A stretch of 6,279 bases of DNA from an uncultured Lachnospiraceae bacterium (GCA_902783735.1 CACZSE010000334.1:1-6279); one strand, 5' to 3'; numbered from the stretch's first letter, positions 1-6,279 are shown. The notes: generated by a model from the sequence alone, not told the origin. Translations and numbers: made by a program.

Positions 1-215
1 CTCTTAAGACCTTCTATGGCAGCCTCAGCCTGCTCTTCATCTCCAAGGACCGAAACATATGCTTTGCAGTTTTTAAGATCCGGAGCCACTTCGACGCTCA
101 CGATCGAGGTAAACTGCGGTATCCTCGGATCCTTAATCTCTCCCCTGATCACCTCTGCAAGTATCTTCAATACTTCACCGTTTATCCTGGTATTTTTAAT
201 ACTGTTCTTTCTCAT
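1..215 (-). CDS. rbfA: Ribosome-binding factor A, N-terminal part (3' end beyond window)
   Basis: RbfA is a small KH-fold protein that binds the 30S subunit near the 5' end of 16S rRNA and helps late maturation and cold adaptation. I translated this strand by hand. The first 71 residues begin MRKNSIKNTRINGEVL and contain the family signatures EVIRGEIKDPRI (about residues 21-32) and VSVEVAPDLKNCKAYVSVLG (about 38-57), which fit the first helix and the strands of the type II KH fold. The start ATG directly abuts the infB TAA with no spacer. A GAGGT ribosome binding site lies 10 nt upstream inside the last codons of infB, so translation is probably coupled. The family is usually about 115-130 residues, so a little over half is visible. 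Identification is firm. Confidence 0.95.
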   Translation of the reverse strand, partial: MRKNSIKNTRINGEVLKILAEVIRGEIKDPRIPQFTSIVSVEVAPDLKNCKAYVSVLGDEEQAEAAIEGLK

Positions 216-2999
216 TTATCTGGGTACCTCTACCATGATGTAAGCTTCTACGATATCAAGCTCCTGCATTGCGTCAAATCCTTCAAATACAAGTCCGCAT
301 TCAAAACCTGCTTTAACTTCCTTGACATCATCTTTGAATCTCTTGAGAGAGGCAAGTTCGCCTTCGTAAATCTGCTCACCCTCTCTTGAGATCCTGATCT
401 TACAACCTCTCTGGAATATACCGTCAAGCACATAAGATCCTGCGATATTTCCAACAGCTGATGCTTTGAATATCTGACGTACCTCGGCATGACCGATGAC
501 TTTTTCCTCAAATACCGGATCGAGCATACCTTTCATCGCTGCCTCTACATCATCGATCGCCTGGTAGATAACCTTATAGAGTCTGACGTCTACGCCTTCT
601 CTTTCAGCCGTTTCCTTTGCATTGGCATCAACCCTTACATTAAACCCGATTATGATAGCGTTACTAGCAGCTGCAAGACTTACATCGGATTCATTTACGG
701 CACCTACACCGCCATGGATGCACTTAACGACCACTTCTTCATTCGAAAGTTTAACAAGTGATTGCTTAACAGCTTCAACAGAACCCTGAACGTCCGCCTT
801 AACGATAAGGTTAAGTTCTTTCAGGTTGCCTTCCTTGATCTGGCTGAATACATCATCCAGACTCATTTTTGACTTGGTCTCTTCAAGTTTCTTAGCCTTG
901 TTCTGAGCCTTATATGTATCAGCAAAGCTCTTGGCAGTCTTATCATTATCATGGGCAATAAATACCTCGCCTGCTTCCGGCACATCATTAAGACCAAGAA
1001 TCTCTACAGGCGTTGAAGGGCCTGCTTCCTTTACACGTCTGCCCTTATCATCGAGCATTGCTCTTACTTTTCCGTAGCATGCTCCGGCAGATACAAAATC
1101 ACCGACCTTAAGCGTACCCTTCTGCATAAGGATCGTCGCAACGGGGCCACGTCCCTTATCAAGCTCAGCCTCTATTACAAGACCTCTTGCTTTTCTCTTC
1201 GGATTAGCCTTAAGTTCAAGGATATCCGCAGTAAGAAGTACCATATCAAGCATTTCCTTGATGCCTTCTCCGGTCTTTGCACTTACAGGTGCAAACACAG
1301 TACTTCCGCCCCATTCTTCCGGTATAAGTTCATATTCGGCCAACTCCTGCTTAACTCTGTTAAGATCGGCATTGGGCTTATCTATCTTATTTACGGCAAC
1401 TATTATTTCGATGCCTGCTGCCTTGGCATGATTTATTGCTTCTACCGTCTGAGGCATAACACCATCGTCGGCTGCAACAACCAGGATCGCTATATCCGTT
1501 GCATTGGCACCACGCATACGCATAGCGGTAAATGCTTCGTGACCGGGAGTATCAAGGAAAGTGATCTTTCTGCCTCCCGCCTCTACCATGTAAGCACCGA
1601 TATGCTGCGTGATACCTCCCGCTTCCTTATCGGTAACATTTGTCTTACGAATAGCATCTAGAAGCGATGTCTTACCATGATCGACGTGACCCATAACACA
1701 GATAACGGGAGCACGTTCAACCATTGTTGCCTCGTCTTCTTCGTCCTCTTTAAGCAGCTCTTCGATAACGTCTACCTTTACTTCCTGTTCGCACATGATA
1801 TCAAATTCGATAGCAATATTTTCTGCTTCTTCATATGATATCTCCTGGTTGACGGTGACCATCTTGCCCTGTAAGAAAAGCTTCTTGACTATAACCGAAG
1901 GCTGCATCTTCATCTTTTCGGCAAGTTCCTTGATCGTTATAACATCCGGAAGTGTGATCACCTTGATCTCTTCAACCACTTCCTCTTTTTTCTCCGGCTT
2001 TATGAATCTGCCGGCTTTATTCTTATTCTTTACTTCTTCCTCTTCATAGATGGCATCTTTCTTGGATCTCTTGTCCTTGCCCATCTGGTTACCGCGTCTG
2101 CCTTCAGACGGCTTTCCCGAAGAAGCCGGTCCGTCAATGAATGCAGACTGTCTGTTATCCTTGAATCTATCTGACGGTCTTGCATCGCGTCCCGAAGAGC
2201 GCGTATCACCCGAAATGTTTTTGTTGCCACGCTGATTATTCCCCCCAGCAAAATCCCTGCCTTTGCCAGGTGCAGAACCGTTTCTGCCTCCGTTATCAGC
2301 GTTTCTGTTATTCCTGCTGTCGGTATGCTGTCCTCTCGTTTCATTTCGGTCGCCTTTCTGGAAACGATCCTTAGACTGGTTTTCGCGGTTCTTATTGTTT
2401 GAAACGGGATTCTTTGAAGCAAAACCGTTCTGAGAACCTTCATTTCTTTCATTTTTTGTTGCTTCCTGTGCAACGGGCTCTGTCTTTACTTCCTCAACAT
2501 GTGTGACCTCCGGCTGCTCAGGCTTCTTGGGCGGAAGTTTTTCCATTATCTTACCCGTAGCCTTATTGATCATCTGGTTGGGTCCCAGAACTATCTGTTT
2601 TGAAGGAGAAACAGGTGCAGAGGGTCTTACGCTCTGTGCCTGACCGGGTCTTGAGTTTCTCATTTGATTTCCGGTTCCTGCACCCACTATGATCACACTG
2701 CTCTTTTTCTTTTTCTTTAAGGGCTGATCTGTCGGTCTTGCATCCTTTACCGGTGCTTTCTGTTCACTTTTATGAGCTTCAGCGCCTTCTGCTTTTGCCT
2801 TTACGGCCTCTTTTGCCTCCTTCACAGGCTCTTTTTCGGGTTTTTTAACAAATTTGTCCTTTACGGCATTTATCTGTTCATCTTCGATCGTCTTAGTGGC
2901 ACTCTTACATTCAAAGCCTGTGCTTTGAAGAAATGCCACAATCTCGTTTTTATCTACATTTATCTCAGTTGCTAATTCTGATATCTTCATTTTAGCCAT
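216..2999 (-). CDS. infB: Translation initiation factor IF-2
   Basis: IF2 is the GTPase that brings initiator fMet-tRNA to the 30S subunit and promotes 50S joining. The 927-residue protein has an N-terminal IF2_N helical domain (about 1-50, [20 protein letters not shown]), a long disordered linker (about 53-345) rich in Lys, Glu, Asn, Arg and Gly, and a second IF2_N domain (about 348-408). The G domain follows from about 428, with GHVDHGKT (437-444), GGITQHIG (461-468), DTPGH (483-487), NKID (537-540) and SAK (573-575). Domains II, III and the fMet-tRNA-binding C2 domain extend to the end. All GTPase motifs are intact. The start overlaps the end of ylxQ by 8 bp and is supported by an AGGAGG site 12 nt upstream. 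A second ATG at codon 4 would be worse spaced. It is longer than Bacillus subtilis IF2 (about 716 residues), the excess being mainly in the linker. Confidence 0.99.
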   Translation of the reverse strand: MAKMKISELATEINVDKNEIVAFLQSTGFECKSATKTIEDEQINAVKDKFVKKPEKEPVKEAKEAVKAKAEGAEAHKSEQKAPVKDARPTDQPLKKKKKSSVIIVGAGTGNQMRNSRPGQAQSVRPSAPVSPSKQIVLGPNQMINKATGKIMEKLPPKKPEQPEVTHVEEVKTEPVAQEATKNERNEGSQNGFASKNPVSNNKNRENQSKDRFQKGDRNETRGQHTDSRNNRNADNGGRNGSAPGKGRDFAGGNNQRGNKNISGDTRSSGRDARPSDRFKDNRQSAFIDGPASSGKPSEGRRGNQMGKDKRSKKDAIYEEEEVKNKNKAGRFIKPEKKEEVVEEIKVITLPDVITIKELAEKMKMQPSVIVKKLFLQGKMVTVNQEISYEEAENIAIEFDIMCEQEVKVDVIEELLKEDEEDEATMVERAPVICVMGHVDHGKTSLLDAIRKTNVTDKEAGGITQHIGAYMVEAGGRKITFLDTPGHEAFTAMRMRGANATDIAILVVAADDGVMPQTVEAINHAKAAGIEIIVAVNKIDKPNADLNRVKQELAEYELIPEEWGGSTVFAPVSAKTGEGIKEMLDMVLLTADILELKANPKRKARGLVIEAELDKGRGPVATILMQKGTLKVGDFVSAGACYGKVRAMLDDKGRRVKEAGPSTPVEILGLNDVPEAGEVFIAHDNDKTAKSFADTYKAQNKAKKLEETKSKMSLDDVFSQIKEGNLKELNLIVKADVQGSVEAVKQSLVKLSNEEVVVKCIHGGVGAVNESDVSLAAASNAIIIGFNVRVDANAKETAEREGVDVRLYKVIYQAIDDVEAAMKGMLDPVFEEKVIGHAEVRQIFKASAVGNIAGSYVLDGIFQRGCKIRISREGEQIYEGELASLKRFKDDVKEVKAGFECGLVFEGFDAMQELDIVEAYIMVEVPR
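226..230 (-). promoter_or_regulatory. Ribosome binding site of rbfA inside infB
   Basis: The minus strand reads GAGGT, followed by 10 nt and the ATG of rbfA. The site lies within the last infB codons (near the VEVPR terminus), and the infB stop and rbfA start are adjacent (TAAATG). This fixes the rbfA start and suggests that ribosomes finishing infB reinitiate here. Confidence 0.75.
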
Positions 3000-3315
3000 G
3001 TATCTGTACTACCTCCTGCAACAGTTTAATAACAGCTTCGGCAAATCCCTGATCCGTAATGCTCAGTGATGCTCTCATTTCTTTTCCCATACTTTTTCCG
3101 AGTTCTTCTTTTGTGCCCATTACGGCATATGGCACTTTTCTGTAGCTGCACATATCACCAAATTCTTTTTTGGTATTATCCGAAGCATCCTCAGCTACAA
3201 TAACTAGCTTTGCGGTTCCTTCCTTAACAGATTTCTCTGTCATGAACTCTCCGCTCACCACATTACGTGATCTGGTCGCGAGTCCGAGAAGCGAAAAAAT
3301 CTTTTTATTCGTCAT
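2992..3315 (-). CDS. ylxQ: L7Ae-family ribosomal protein-like YlxQ
   Basis: This is a 107-residue member of the L7Ae/L30e/S12e family, the small RNA-binding fold that recognises kink-turns. Members at this locus are called YlxQ or RplGA. Visible family features are the N-terminal helix [19 protein letters not shown] (5-23), the central strand [18 protein letters not shown] (35-52), [19 protein letters not shown] (61-79) and a C-terminal helix FAEAVIKLL (91-99). The frame stays open upstream to an ATG at 3447, but that stretch lies wholly inside nusA and does not resemble the family. ATG at 3315 gives the usual length and N-terminus. It overlaps nusA by 11 bp and infB by 8 bp. It follows nusA directly, with no ylxR between. 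The cellular role of this protein is poorly defined; RNA or ribosome binding is expected from the fold. Confidence 0.93.
   Translation of the reverse strand: MTNKKIFSLLGLATRSRNVVSGEFMTEKSVKEGTAKLVIVAEDASDNTKKEFGDMCSYRKVPYAVMGTKEELGKSMGKEMRASLSITDQGFAEAVIKLLQEVVQIHG
3012..3017 (-). promoter_or_regulatory. Ribosome binding site of infB inside ylxQ
   Basis: The minus strand carries a perfect AGGAGG ending 12 nt before the infB ATG. It lies within the last ylxQ codons (the QEVVQ segment). It supports ATG at 2999 rather than the ATG three codons later. The position inside the upstream gene, together with the 8-bp overlap, suggests coupled translation. Confidence 0.8.
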
Positions 3316-4489
3316 CTGACTCTGTGTTCTCCTCAGCTTCTGCATACTCCTGATACTCTGCGTTATCGCCGTCAACGTATTCGCCATCCTCGTACTCGTA
3401 TTCATCCTCGTCATCCATATAATCTTCATAACGGAATCCGGGAGCATCCTTAGCCTGAGTCTCTGACTTGATATCGATCTTATATCCTGTCAGCCTTGCA
3501 GCAAGGCGGGCATTCTGACCTTCCTTACCGATGGCAAGCGATAACTGATAATCCGGCACAACTACCTTTGCAGTCTTTTCATCGGGATCCGCAAATACGG
3601 CAACTATCTTAGCAGGTGATAATGCGTTCTGGATGAGTATACCGGGGTTTTCATCCCAACATACTATATCTATCTTCTCACCCTTAAGTTCATCTACTAT
3701 GCTGTTAACTCTCGCTCCATTGATACCTACGCATGCTCCGACCGGATCTACATTGGGATTGTTGCTCCAAACGGCGATCTTTGATCTGCTGCCGGCCTCA
3801 CGGGCGATAGACTTGATCTCAACCGTTCCGTCCTTGATCTCTGTCACTTCCGACTCAAAGAGTTTCTTTACGAGCTCCGGGTGAGTACGGCTTACAAGGA
3901 TACGGGGTCCTCTGTTTGTTTTCTTTACTTCAACGATATATACCTTTATCCTCTCTGTGGGCTTGAAGTTCTCGGTCTTAACCTGCTCAGCCTCATTTAA
4001 AAGTGCATCAGCCTTGCCGAGGTTGATCGAAATATTCTTACCTATATATCTTTGAACGATACCTGTTGCGATATCTTTTTCCTTACCGTTGTACTGACTG
4101 TAGATAACATCCCTTTCCTCTTCACGGATCTTCTGGAGGATTACATTTTTCGCATTCTGTGTTGCGATCCTTCCAAATTCCTTGGATTTGATCTCCACAT
4201 TTACGGTCTCACCGACAGCCGCATTTTTAGTGATCTTCTGTGCTTCCTCAAGGCTGATCTGTAACATGGGATCTTCCACGTCATCGGCTGATGCAACAAC
4301 CTCTTTTTCCGCATAGCAAAGATAATCTCCGGTCTCCCTGTCTATCTCGACCTTAACATTATCTGCTTTTCCAAAATGGTTCTTGCAAGCTGTGAGAAGC
4401 GAATTCTCTATAGCGTCGAAGAGTGTTTCCTTGCTTATCTCTTTTTCCTTCTCAAGTGCATTTAATGCTTCTATAAGTTCCTTATTCAT
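3305..4489 (-). CDS. nusA: Transcription termination/antitermination factor NusA
   Basis: NusA binds RNA polymerase near the RNA exit channel and controls pausing, intrinsic termination and rRNA antitermination. The 394-residue protein shows the standard order: RNAP-binding N-terminal domain (about 1-125), S1 domain (about 135-200), KH1 (about 210-280, GxxG loop GING in GACVGINGARV 251-261) and KH2 (about 285-343, AIGKEGQNARLAARLTG 319-335). It lacks the AR1/AR2 repeats of Escherichia coli NusA, as is normal in Firmicutes. Instead it ends in an acidic tail (359-394; 20 of 36 residues Asp or Glu, five Tyr, no Lys or Arg). An in-frame TAA just upstream makes ATG at 4489 the only sensible start. 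The gene lies 39 nt after rimP, and its last 11 bp overlap ylxQ. Expression may be self-limited through the terminator in the operon leader. Confidence 0.98.
   Translation of the reverse strand: MNKELIEALNALEKEKEISKETLFDAIENSLLTACKNHFGKADNVKVEIDRETGDYLCYAEKEVVASADDVEDPMLQISLEEAQKITKNAAVGETVNVEIKSKEFGRIATQNAKNVILQKIREEERDVIYSQYNGKEKDIATGIVQRYIGKNISINLGKADALLNEAEQVKTENFKPTERIKVYIVEVKKTNRGPRILVSRTHPELVKKLFESEVTEIKDGTVEIKSIAREAGSRSKIAVWSNNPNVDPVGACVGINGARVNSIVDELKGEKIDIVCWDENPGILIQNALSPAKIVAVFADPDEKTAKVVVPDYQLSLAIGKEGQNARLAARLTGYKIDIKSETQAKDAPGFRYEDYMDDEDEYEYEDGEYVDGDNAEYQEYAEAEENTESDDE
3329..3334 (-). promoter_or_regulatory. Probable ribosome binding site of ylxQ inside nusA
   Basis: The minus strand reads GAGGAG within the codons of the NusA acidic tail, 13 nt before the ylxQ ATG at 3315. 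The spacing is longer than ideal, so either coupling to NusA termination (the genes overlap by 11 bp) helps initiation or the site is weak. The purine-rich Glu codons of the tail make chance matches likely. Confidence 0.5.
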
Positions 4490-4503
4490 TGTTTTTTATA
4501 TTA

Positions 4504-4510
4504 TCCTCTC
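4504..4510 (-). promoter_or_regulatory. Ribosome binding site of nusA, long spacer
   Basis: GAGAGGA on the minus strand sits in the rimP-nusA gap, 14 nt before the ATG, across an A/T-only-like spacer rich in A. An in-frame TAA between the site and the ATG rules out an earlier start. The long spacing is unusual and may lower or condition nusA translation. Confidence 0.55.
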
Positions 4511-4528
4511 TTTCTTTTGTTCTCTTCA

Positions 4529-4990
4529 TTAAAAATCTATCGTAAGATTTGCCTTTGCGATCATGTCCTGAGTAAACGAAATATCTCCGTCATCGGTCTG
4601 CAATGTCAATGTACCCGATTCATAACTTTTAAGTATACCGACAAACTCCTTTTTACCGTCCACAGGCTTAAAGGTTTTGATCTGTACTTCTTCTCCCAGG
4701 CTGTACATAAAATGTCTTTCCTTTTTTAATGTTCTTCCAAGGCCCGGACTGCTGACCTCCAATATGTATGGATCTGCTATAAAATCCTCTCTGTCCATTG
4801 CATCCGACAGGGACCGTGAAACGTTTTCGCAATCATCGATATTGACTCCTCCGTCCTTATCAATGAATACCCTGAGATAATAGTCGCTGCCTTCTTTTAC
4901 GTACTCGACATCATATATCCTGACTCCGGCATCTTCAGCTATCGGTTCCGCCAGTTTTTCGGTACGAGCTTCATAATCGTTCTTCGCCAT
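4529..4990 (-). CDS. rimP: Ribosome maturation factor RimP
   Basis: RimP binds the free 30S subunit and assists early steps of small-subunit maturation. The 153-residue protein matches the family in length and layout: an N-terminal alpha/beta domain (about 1-82) containing YYLRVFIDKDGGVNIDDCENVSR (37-59) and the signature YILEVSSPGLGRTL (75-88), then a C-terminal SH3-like barrel (about 89-153) with GEEVQIKTF and FVGILKSYESGTLTLQ. The start is fixed by AAAGGA 7 nt upstream. It is the first gene of the nusA-infB operon, as in most bacteria (ylxS in Bacillus subtilis). The stop is 39 nt from nusA. Confidence 0.97.
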   Translation of the reverse strand: MAKNDYEARTEKLAEPIAEDAGVRIYDVEYVKEGSDYYLRVFIDKDGGVNIDDCENVSRSLSDAMDREDFIADPYILEVSSPGLGRTLKKERHFMYSLGEEVQIKTFKPVDGKKEFVGILKSYESGTLTLQTDDGDISFTQDMIAKANLTIDF

Positions 4991-4997
4991 AGACGTA

Positions 4998-5003
4998 TCC
5001 TTT
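4998..5003 (-). promoter_or_regulatory. Ribosome binding site of rimP
   Basis: AAAGGA on the minus strand, preceded by AAGAG and 7 nt before the ATG at 4990. It is normally spaced and supports this start. Confidence 0.75.
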
Positions 5004-5041
5004 CTCTTTATTTAATTCTGATCGGCTGTCATGAAAGCCAT

Positions 5042-5069
5042 AAAAAAGAGTGGATCGCAAATCCACTCT
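5042..5069 (-). terminator. Intrinsic terminator between telA and rimP (possible leader attenuator)
   Basis: On the minus strand a perfect 9-bp stem (AGAGTGGAT pairing with ATCCACTCT) encloses the 5-nt loop TTGCG and is followed at once by a T-tract (six T, the first paired in the stem, then A). On the plus strand no T-run follows, so it acts leftward only. It lies 68 nt past the telA stop, so it can end the telA transcript. It also lies downstream of the predicted rimP promoter, with the stem beginning about 22 nt after the expected start site, so it would also act on the operon's own leader. Only four of the nine pairs are G-C, so the hairpin is moderate rather than strong. Confidence 0.88.
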
Positions 5070-5097
5070 AATCTAGTAATCATATTCAACTATAGGT

Positions 5098-5126
5098 ATG
5101 ATAGCACCATATCAAGAAAAAATCAA
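5098..5126 (-). promoter_or_regulatory. Probable vegetative promoter of the rimP-nusA-infB operon
   Basis: The minus strand has -35 TTGATT (5121-5126), a 17-bp spacer, and -10 TATCAT (5098-5103) preceded by TGC, forming an extended -10. The predicted start is the A at about 5091. It sits just behind the telA stop codon and points at rimP. I found no comparable promoter between the terminator and rimP. The prediction is by eye from consensus. Confidence 0.6.
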
Positions 5127-5137
5127 TGTTTTTTTGA

Positions 5138-6205
5138 TCACTGTCTTACCTTTGATACTTCAAGTATCTTATTACGCATCTGATTCTCAATACGGGCAAG
5201 CTCCTGTTCAGCCTCTGCTCTCTTAACTCTGCCCTCATCCTGTATCTTCATGACTTCGTCAAGCGTATCTATAAGAGTCTGGTTTGTCTGAGTAAGTGTC
5301 TCGATATCCACAATACCTCGCTCGCTCTCTCTTGCAGTCTCAACAGATGCGATCTTAAGAGCCTCAGCATTCTTACGAAGCAGCTCGTTTGTAGCATCCG
5401 TAACCTGACGCTGTGCTTTTGCCGCATCCTGAGAATGATCAAGTCCTATAGCGATGACCATCTGGCTCTTCCAGAGCGGGATGGTATTAACTATGGTCGA
5501 CTGGATCTTTTCAGACATGATAGTATCGTTGTTCTGGATAAGTCTGATCTGGGGAGCCATCTGCATTGAAATATTTCTTGTCAGTTCCAGATCGTAAATC
5601 TTCTTTTCAAACCTGTCCACAAGTGATGCATAGTCTTTTGCTGCCTGTGCATCCTCCGGAAGTCCCGACTCTTCCGCCTTGGCAAGAAGCTTGGGAAGTT
5701 CAACCGTTCTTGCCTCATTTAACTTTTCCTTACCTGCAAGTATGTAAAGTGTCAGCTCCTTAAAATATTTAAGGTTCGATTCGTACATCTGATCAAGCAT
5801 GGCAATGTCTTTTAAAAGAGTCACCTGATGGTTTTCCATGACCTTTACTATATTGTTGACATTGGTCTCTGCCTTATCATATCTTGCTTTGATGGATGTT
5901 ACTTTATTGGCCTCTTTCTTGAAAAATCCGAATATTCCTTTTTCCTCGGTGACATCGAAGCTCTTCAATTCCGTGACCACATTGCTTAAAAGGTTTCCTA
6001 TCTCTCCGAGATCCTTTGTCTTTACCGACTTGAGGGCATTTTCCGAAAAATCGGCTATCTTTTTCTGAGCACCGGCACCGTACTGTAAAACCATCTGAGA
6101 ATCACGGATATCTATTCCGTCTACATAGGAAGAAACAGTCTGTTTTTCTTCTTCGGATAATTCTACCTTTGCGCTTTCTGCAATCAATTCCATATTGTCC
6201 GTCAT
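5138..6205 (-). CDS. telA: TelA-family toxic anion resistance protein
   Basis: This 355-residue protein belongs to the TelA/KlaA family (toxic anion resistance, linked to tellurite resistance on some plasmids and found in many Firmicutes chromosomes, for example YceH of Bacillus subtilis). Typical features are YGAGAQKKIADFSENAL (42-58), the segment GFFKKEANKVTSIKARYDK (93-111), a long helical middle (about 112-210), ISMQMAPQIRLIQNNDTIMSEKI (212-234), then IPLWKSQMVIAIGLDHSQ (242-259), which is strongly conserved. The C-terminal part is helical and charged with probable coiled coil (about 265-345). There is no signal peptide or membrane segment, so it should be cytoplasmic. Length is slightly below the common 370-400. 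The molecular function of the family is not settled; the resistance label should be read as a family name. The start is supported by AAGGAG 7 nt upstream. Confidence 0.92.
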   Translation of the reverse strand: MTDNMELIAESAKVELSEEEKQTVSSYVDGIDIRDSQMVLQYGAGAQKKIADFSENALKSVKTKDLGEIGNLLSNVVTELKSFDVTEEKGIFGFFKKEANKVTSIKARYDKAETNVNNIVKVMENHQVTLLKDIAMLDQMYESNLKYFKELTLYILAGKEKLNEARTVELPKLLAKAEESGLPEDAQAAKDYASLVDRFEKKIYDLELTRNISMQMAPQIRLIQNNDTIMSEKIQSTIVNTIPLWKSQMVIAIGLDHSQDAAKAQRQVTDATNELLRKNAEALKIASVETARESERGIVDIETLTQTNQTLIDTLDEVMKIQDEGRVKRAEAEQELARIENQMRNKILEVSKVRQ

Positions 6206-6212
6206 AACTATA

Positions 6213-6218
6213 CTCCTT
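6213..6218 (-). promoter_or_regulatory. Ribosome binding site of telA
   Basis: AAGGAG on the minus strand, 7 nt before the ATG at 6205. It favours this start over the ATG at codon 5. Confidence 0.8.
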
Positions 6219-6242
6219 GTTCGAATTTATCGTACATTTATC

Positions 6243-6272
6243 ATTATAACTCTTTTAATACAGGAACTTCAA
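6243..6272 (-). promoter_or_regulatory. Possible promoter of telA
   Basis: The minus strand shows a perfect -10 TATAAT (6243-6248) and a partial -35 TTGAAG (6267-6272) with an 18-bp spacer. Transcription would start near 6235, giving a leader of about 30 nt. The site overlaps the possible end of an upstream reading frame, so telA could also be co-transcribed with the preceding gene. Confidence 0.45.
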
Positions 6273-6279
6273 CCTGTTC
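6244..6279 (-). CDS. Possible C-terminal end of an upstream gene (partial)
   Basis: From the right edge the minus strand can be read as EQVEVPVLKEL followed by TAA, 38 nt before telA. The composition looks like a protein C-terminus, and telA homologues often follow another gene, but 11 codons are too few to identify a family. It could equally be non-coding promoter DNA, since the stop codon lies inside the TATAAT box. Confidence 0.35.
   Translation of the reverse strand, partial: EQVEVPVLKEL

Larger units (their letters stand above)
4991..5097 (-). other. Leader (5' UTR) of the rimP operon
   Basis: If the promoter at 5098-5126 is real, the message begins near 5091 and has a leader of about 100 nt before the rimP ATG. 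It contains the terminator hairpin at 5042-5069, then a short A/G-rich stretch with the rimP ribosome binding site. No second hairpin that would compete with the terminator stem is obvious, so a riboswitch-type antiterminator is not supported. A nine-codon ATG-initiated frame at 5012-5041 has no ribosome binding site. Confidence 0.45.

Noticed and set aside
16..243. Plus-strand open frame opposite rbfA, and similar plus-strand frames across the window
   Set aside because: All lie antisense to well-identified genes and show no recognisable protein features; they are shadows of the coding strand.
2030..2473. A 147-codon open frame on the minus strand inside infB, rich in Arg and Lys
   Set aside because: It lies in another frame of the low-complexity linker, where biased codons leave alternative frames open. 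It resembles no family I know and has no independent context.
2699..2725. A-rich Lys-codon run in infB (minus strand) as a possible slippage site
   Set aside because: The A runs are broken by G every few bases and the infB frame continues normally past it; no alternative product is suggested.
3316..3447. Upstream extension of ylxQ to an ATG at 3447, giving 151 residues
   Set aside because: The added 44 residues lie entirely inside nusA, are unlike L7Ae proteins, and would make the protein longer than its family. ATG at 3315 gives the normal N-terminus.
5024..5039. Small inverted repeat GGCT/AGCC between terminator and rimP
   Set aside because: Only four base pairs around an eight-base loop, so not stable enough to call a regulatory structure.
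5012..5041. Nine-codon leader peptide frame (MAFMTADQN) after the terminator
   Set aside because: No ribosome binding site precedes it; the upstream bases are the terminator T-tract. It has no run of regulatory codons.
5111..5137. A/T-rich inverted repeat just past the telA stop (ATCAA and TTGAT arms with A and T runs)
   Set aside because: The stem is nearly all A-T with a bulge and has no following T-tract on the minus strand. It overlaps the proposed -35 box, so it is better explained as promoter DNA, though a weak role cannot be excluded.

Overview
The window is a chromosomal housekeeping segment with every gene on the minus strand, so it reads from right to left. Gene content, protein sequences and the strong Shine-Dalgarno signals point to a low-to-moderate GC Gram-positive bacterium (Firmicutes, class Clostridia). 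The long Asn/Arg/Gly-rich IF2 linker and the short NusA with an acidic tail would suit Lachnospiraceae, but that family-level guess is inference from memory. There is no sign of mobile DNA, CRISPR, rRNA or tRNA.

Layout in order of transcription. (1) 6244-6279: possible last 11 codons of an upstream gene. (2) 5138-6205: a TelA-family (toxic anion resistance) protein with its own Shine-Dalgarno and a probable promoter. (3) 4991-5137: an intergenic region with a well-formed extended -10 promoter directly behind the telA stop, followed about 22 nt after the predicted transcription start by a perfect 9-bp hairpin with a T6 tract. (4) 4529-4990 rimP, 3305-4489 nusA, 2992-3315 ylxQ (L7Ae family), 216-2999 infB, and 1-215 the start of rbfA, which runs off the left edge.

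The second block is the conserved rimP-nusA-infB-rbfA operon. It joins 30S maturation (RimP, RbfA), transcription elongation/termination control (NusA), an RNA-binding L7Ae-like protein (YlxQ) and translation initiation (IF2). Gene junctions are very tight: 39 nt between rimP and nusA, an 11-bp overlap nusA/ylxQ, an 8-bp overlap ylxQ/infB, and stop and start codons abutting at infB/rbfA. This predicts one polycistronic message with translational coupling.

Two points stand out. The ylxR (rnpM) gene that usually sits between nusA and ylxQ in Firmicutes is absent. The promoter-then-terminator leader in front of rimP looks like the arrangement used for NusA-dependent attenuation of its own operon in Bacillus subtilis. 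I see no evidence of a wholly new biological system; the rest is ordinary core-genome sequence.
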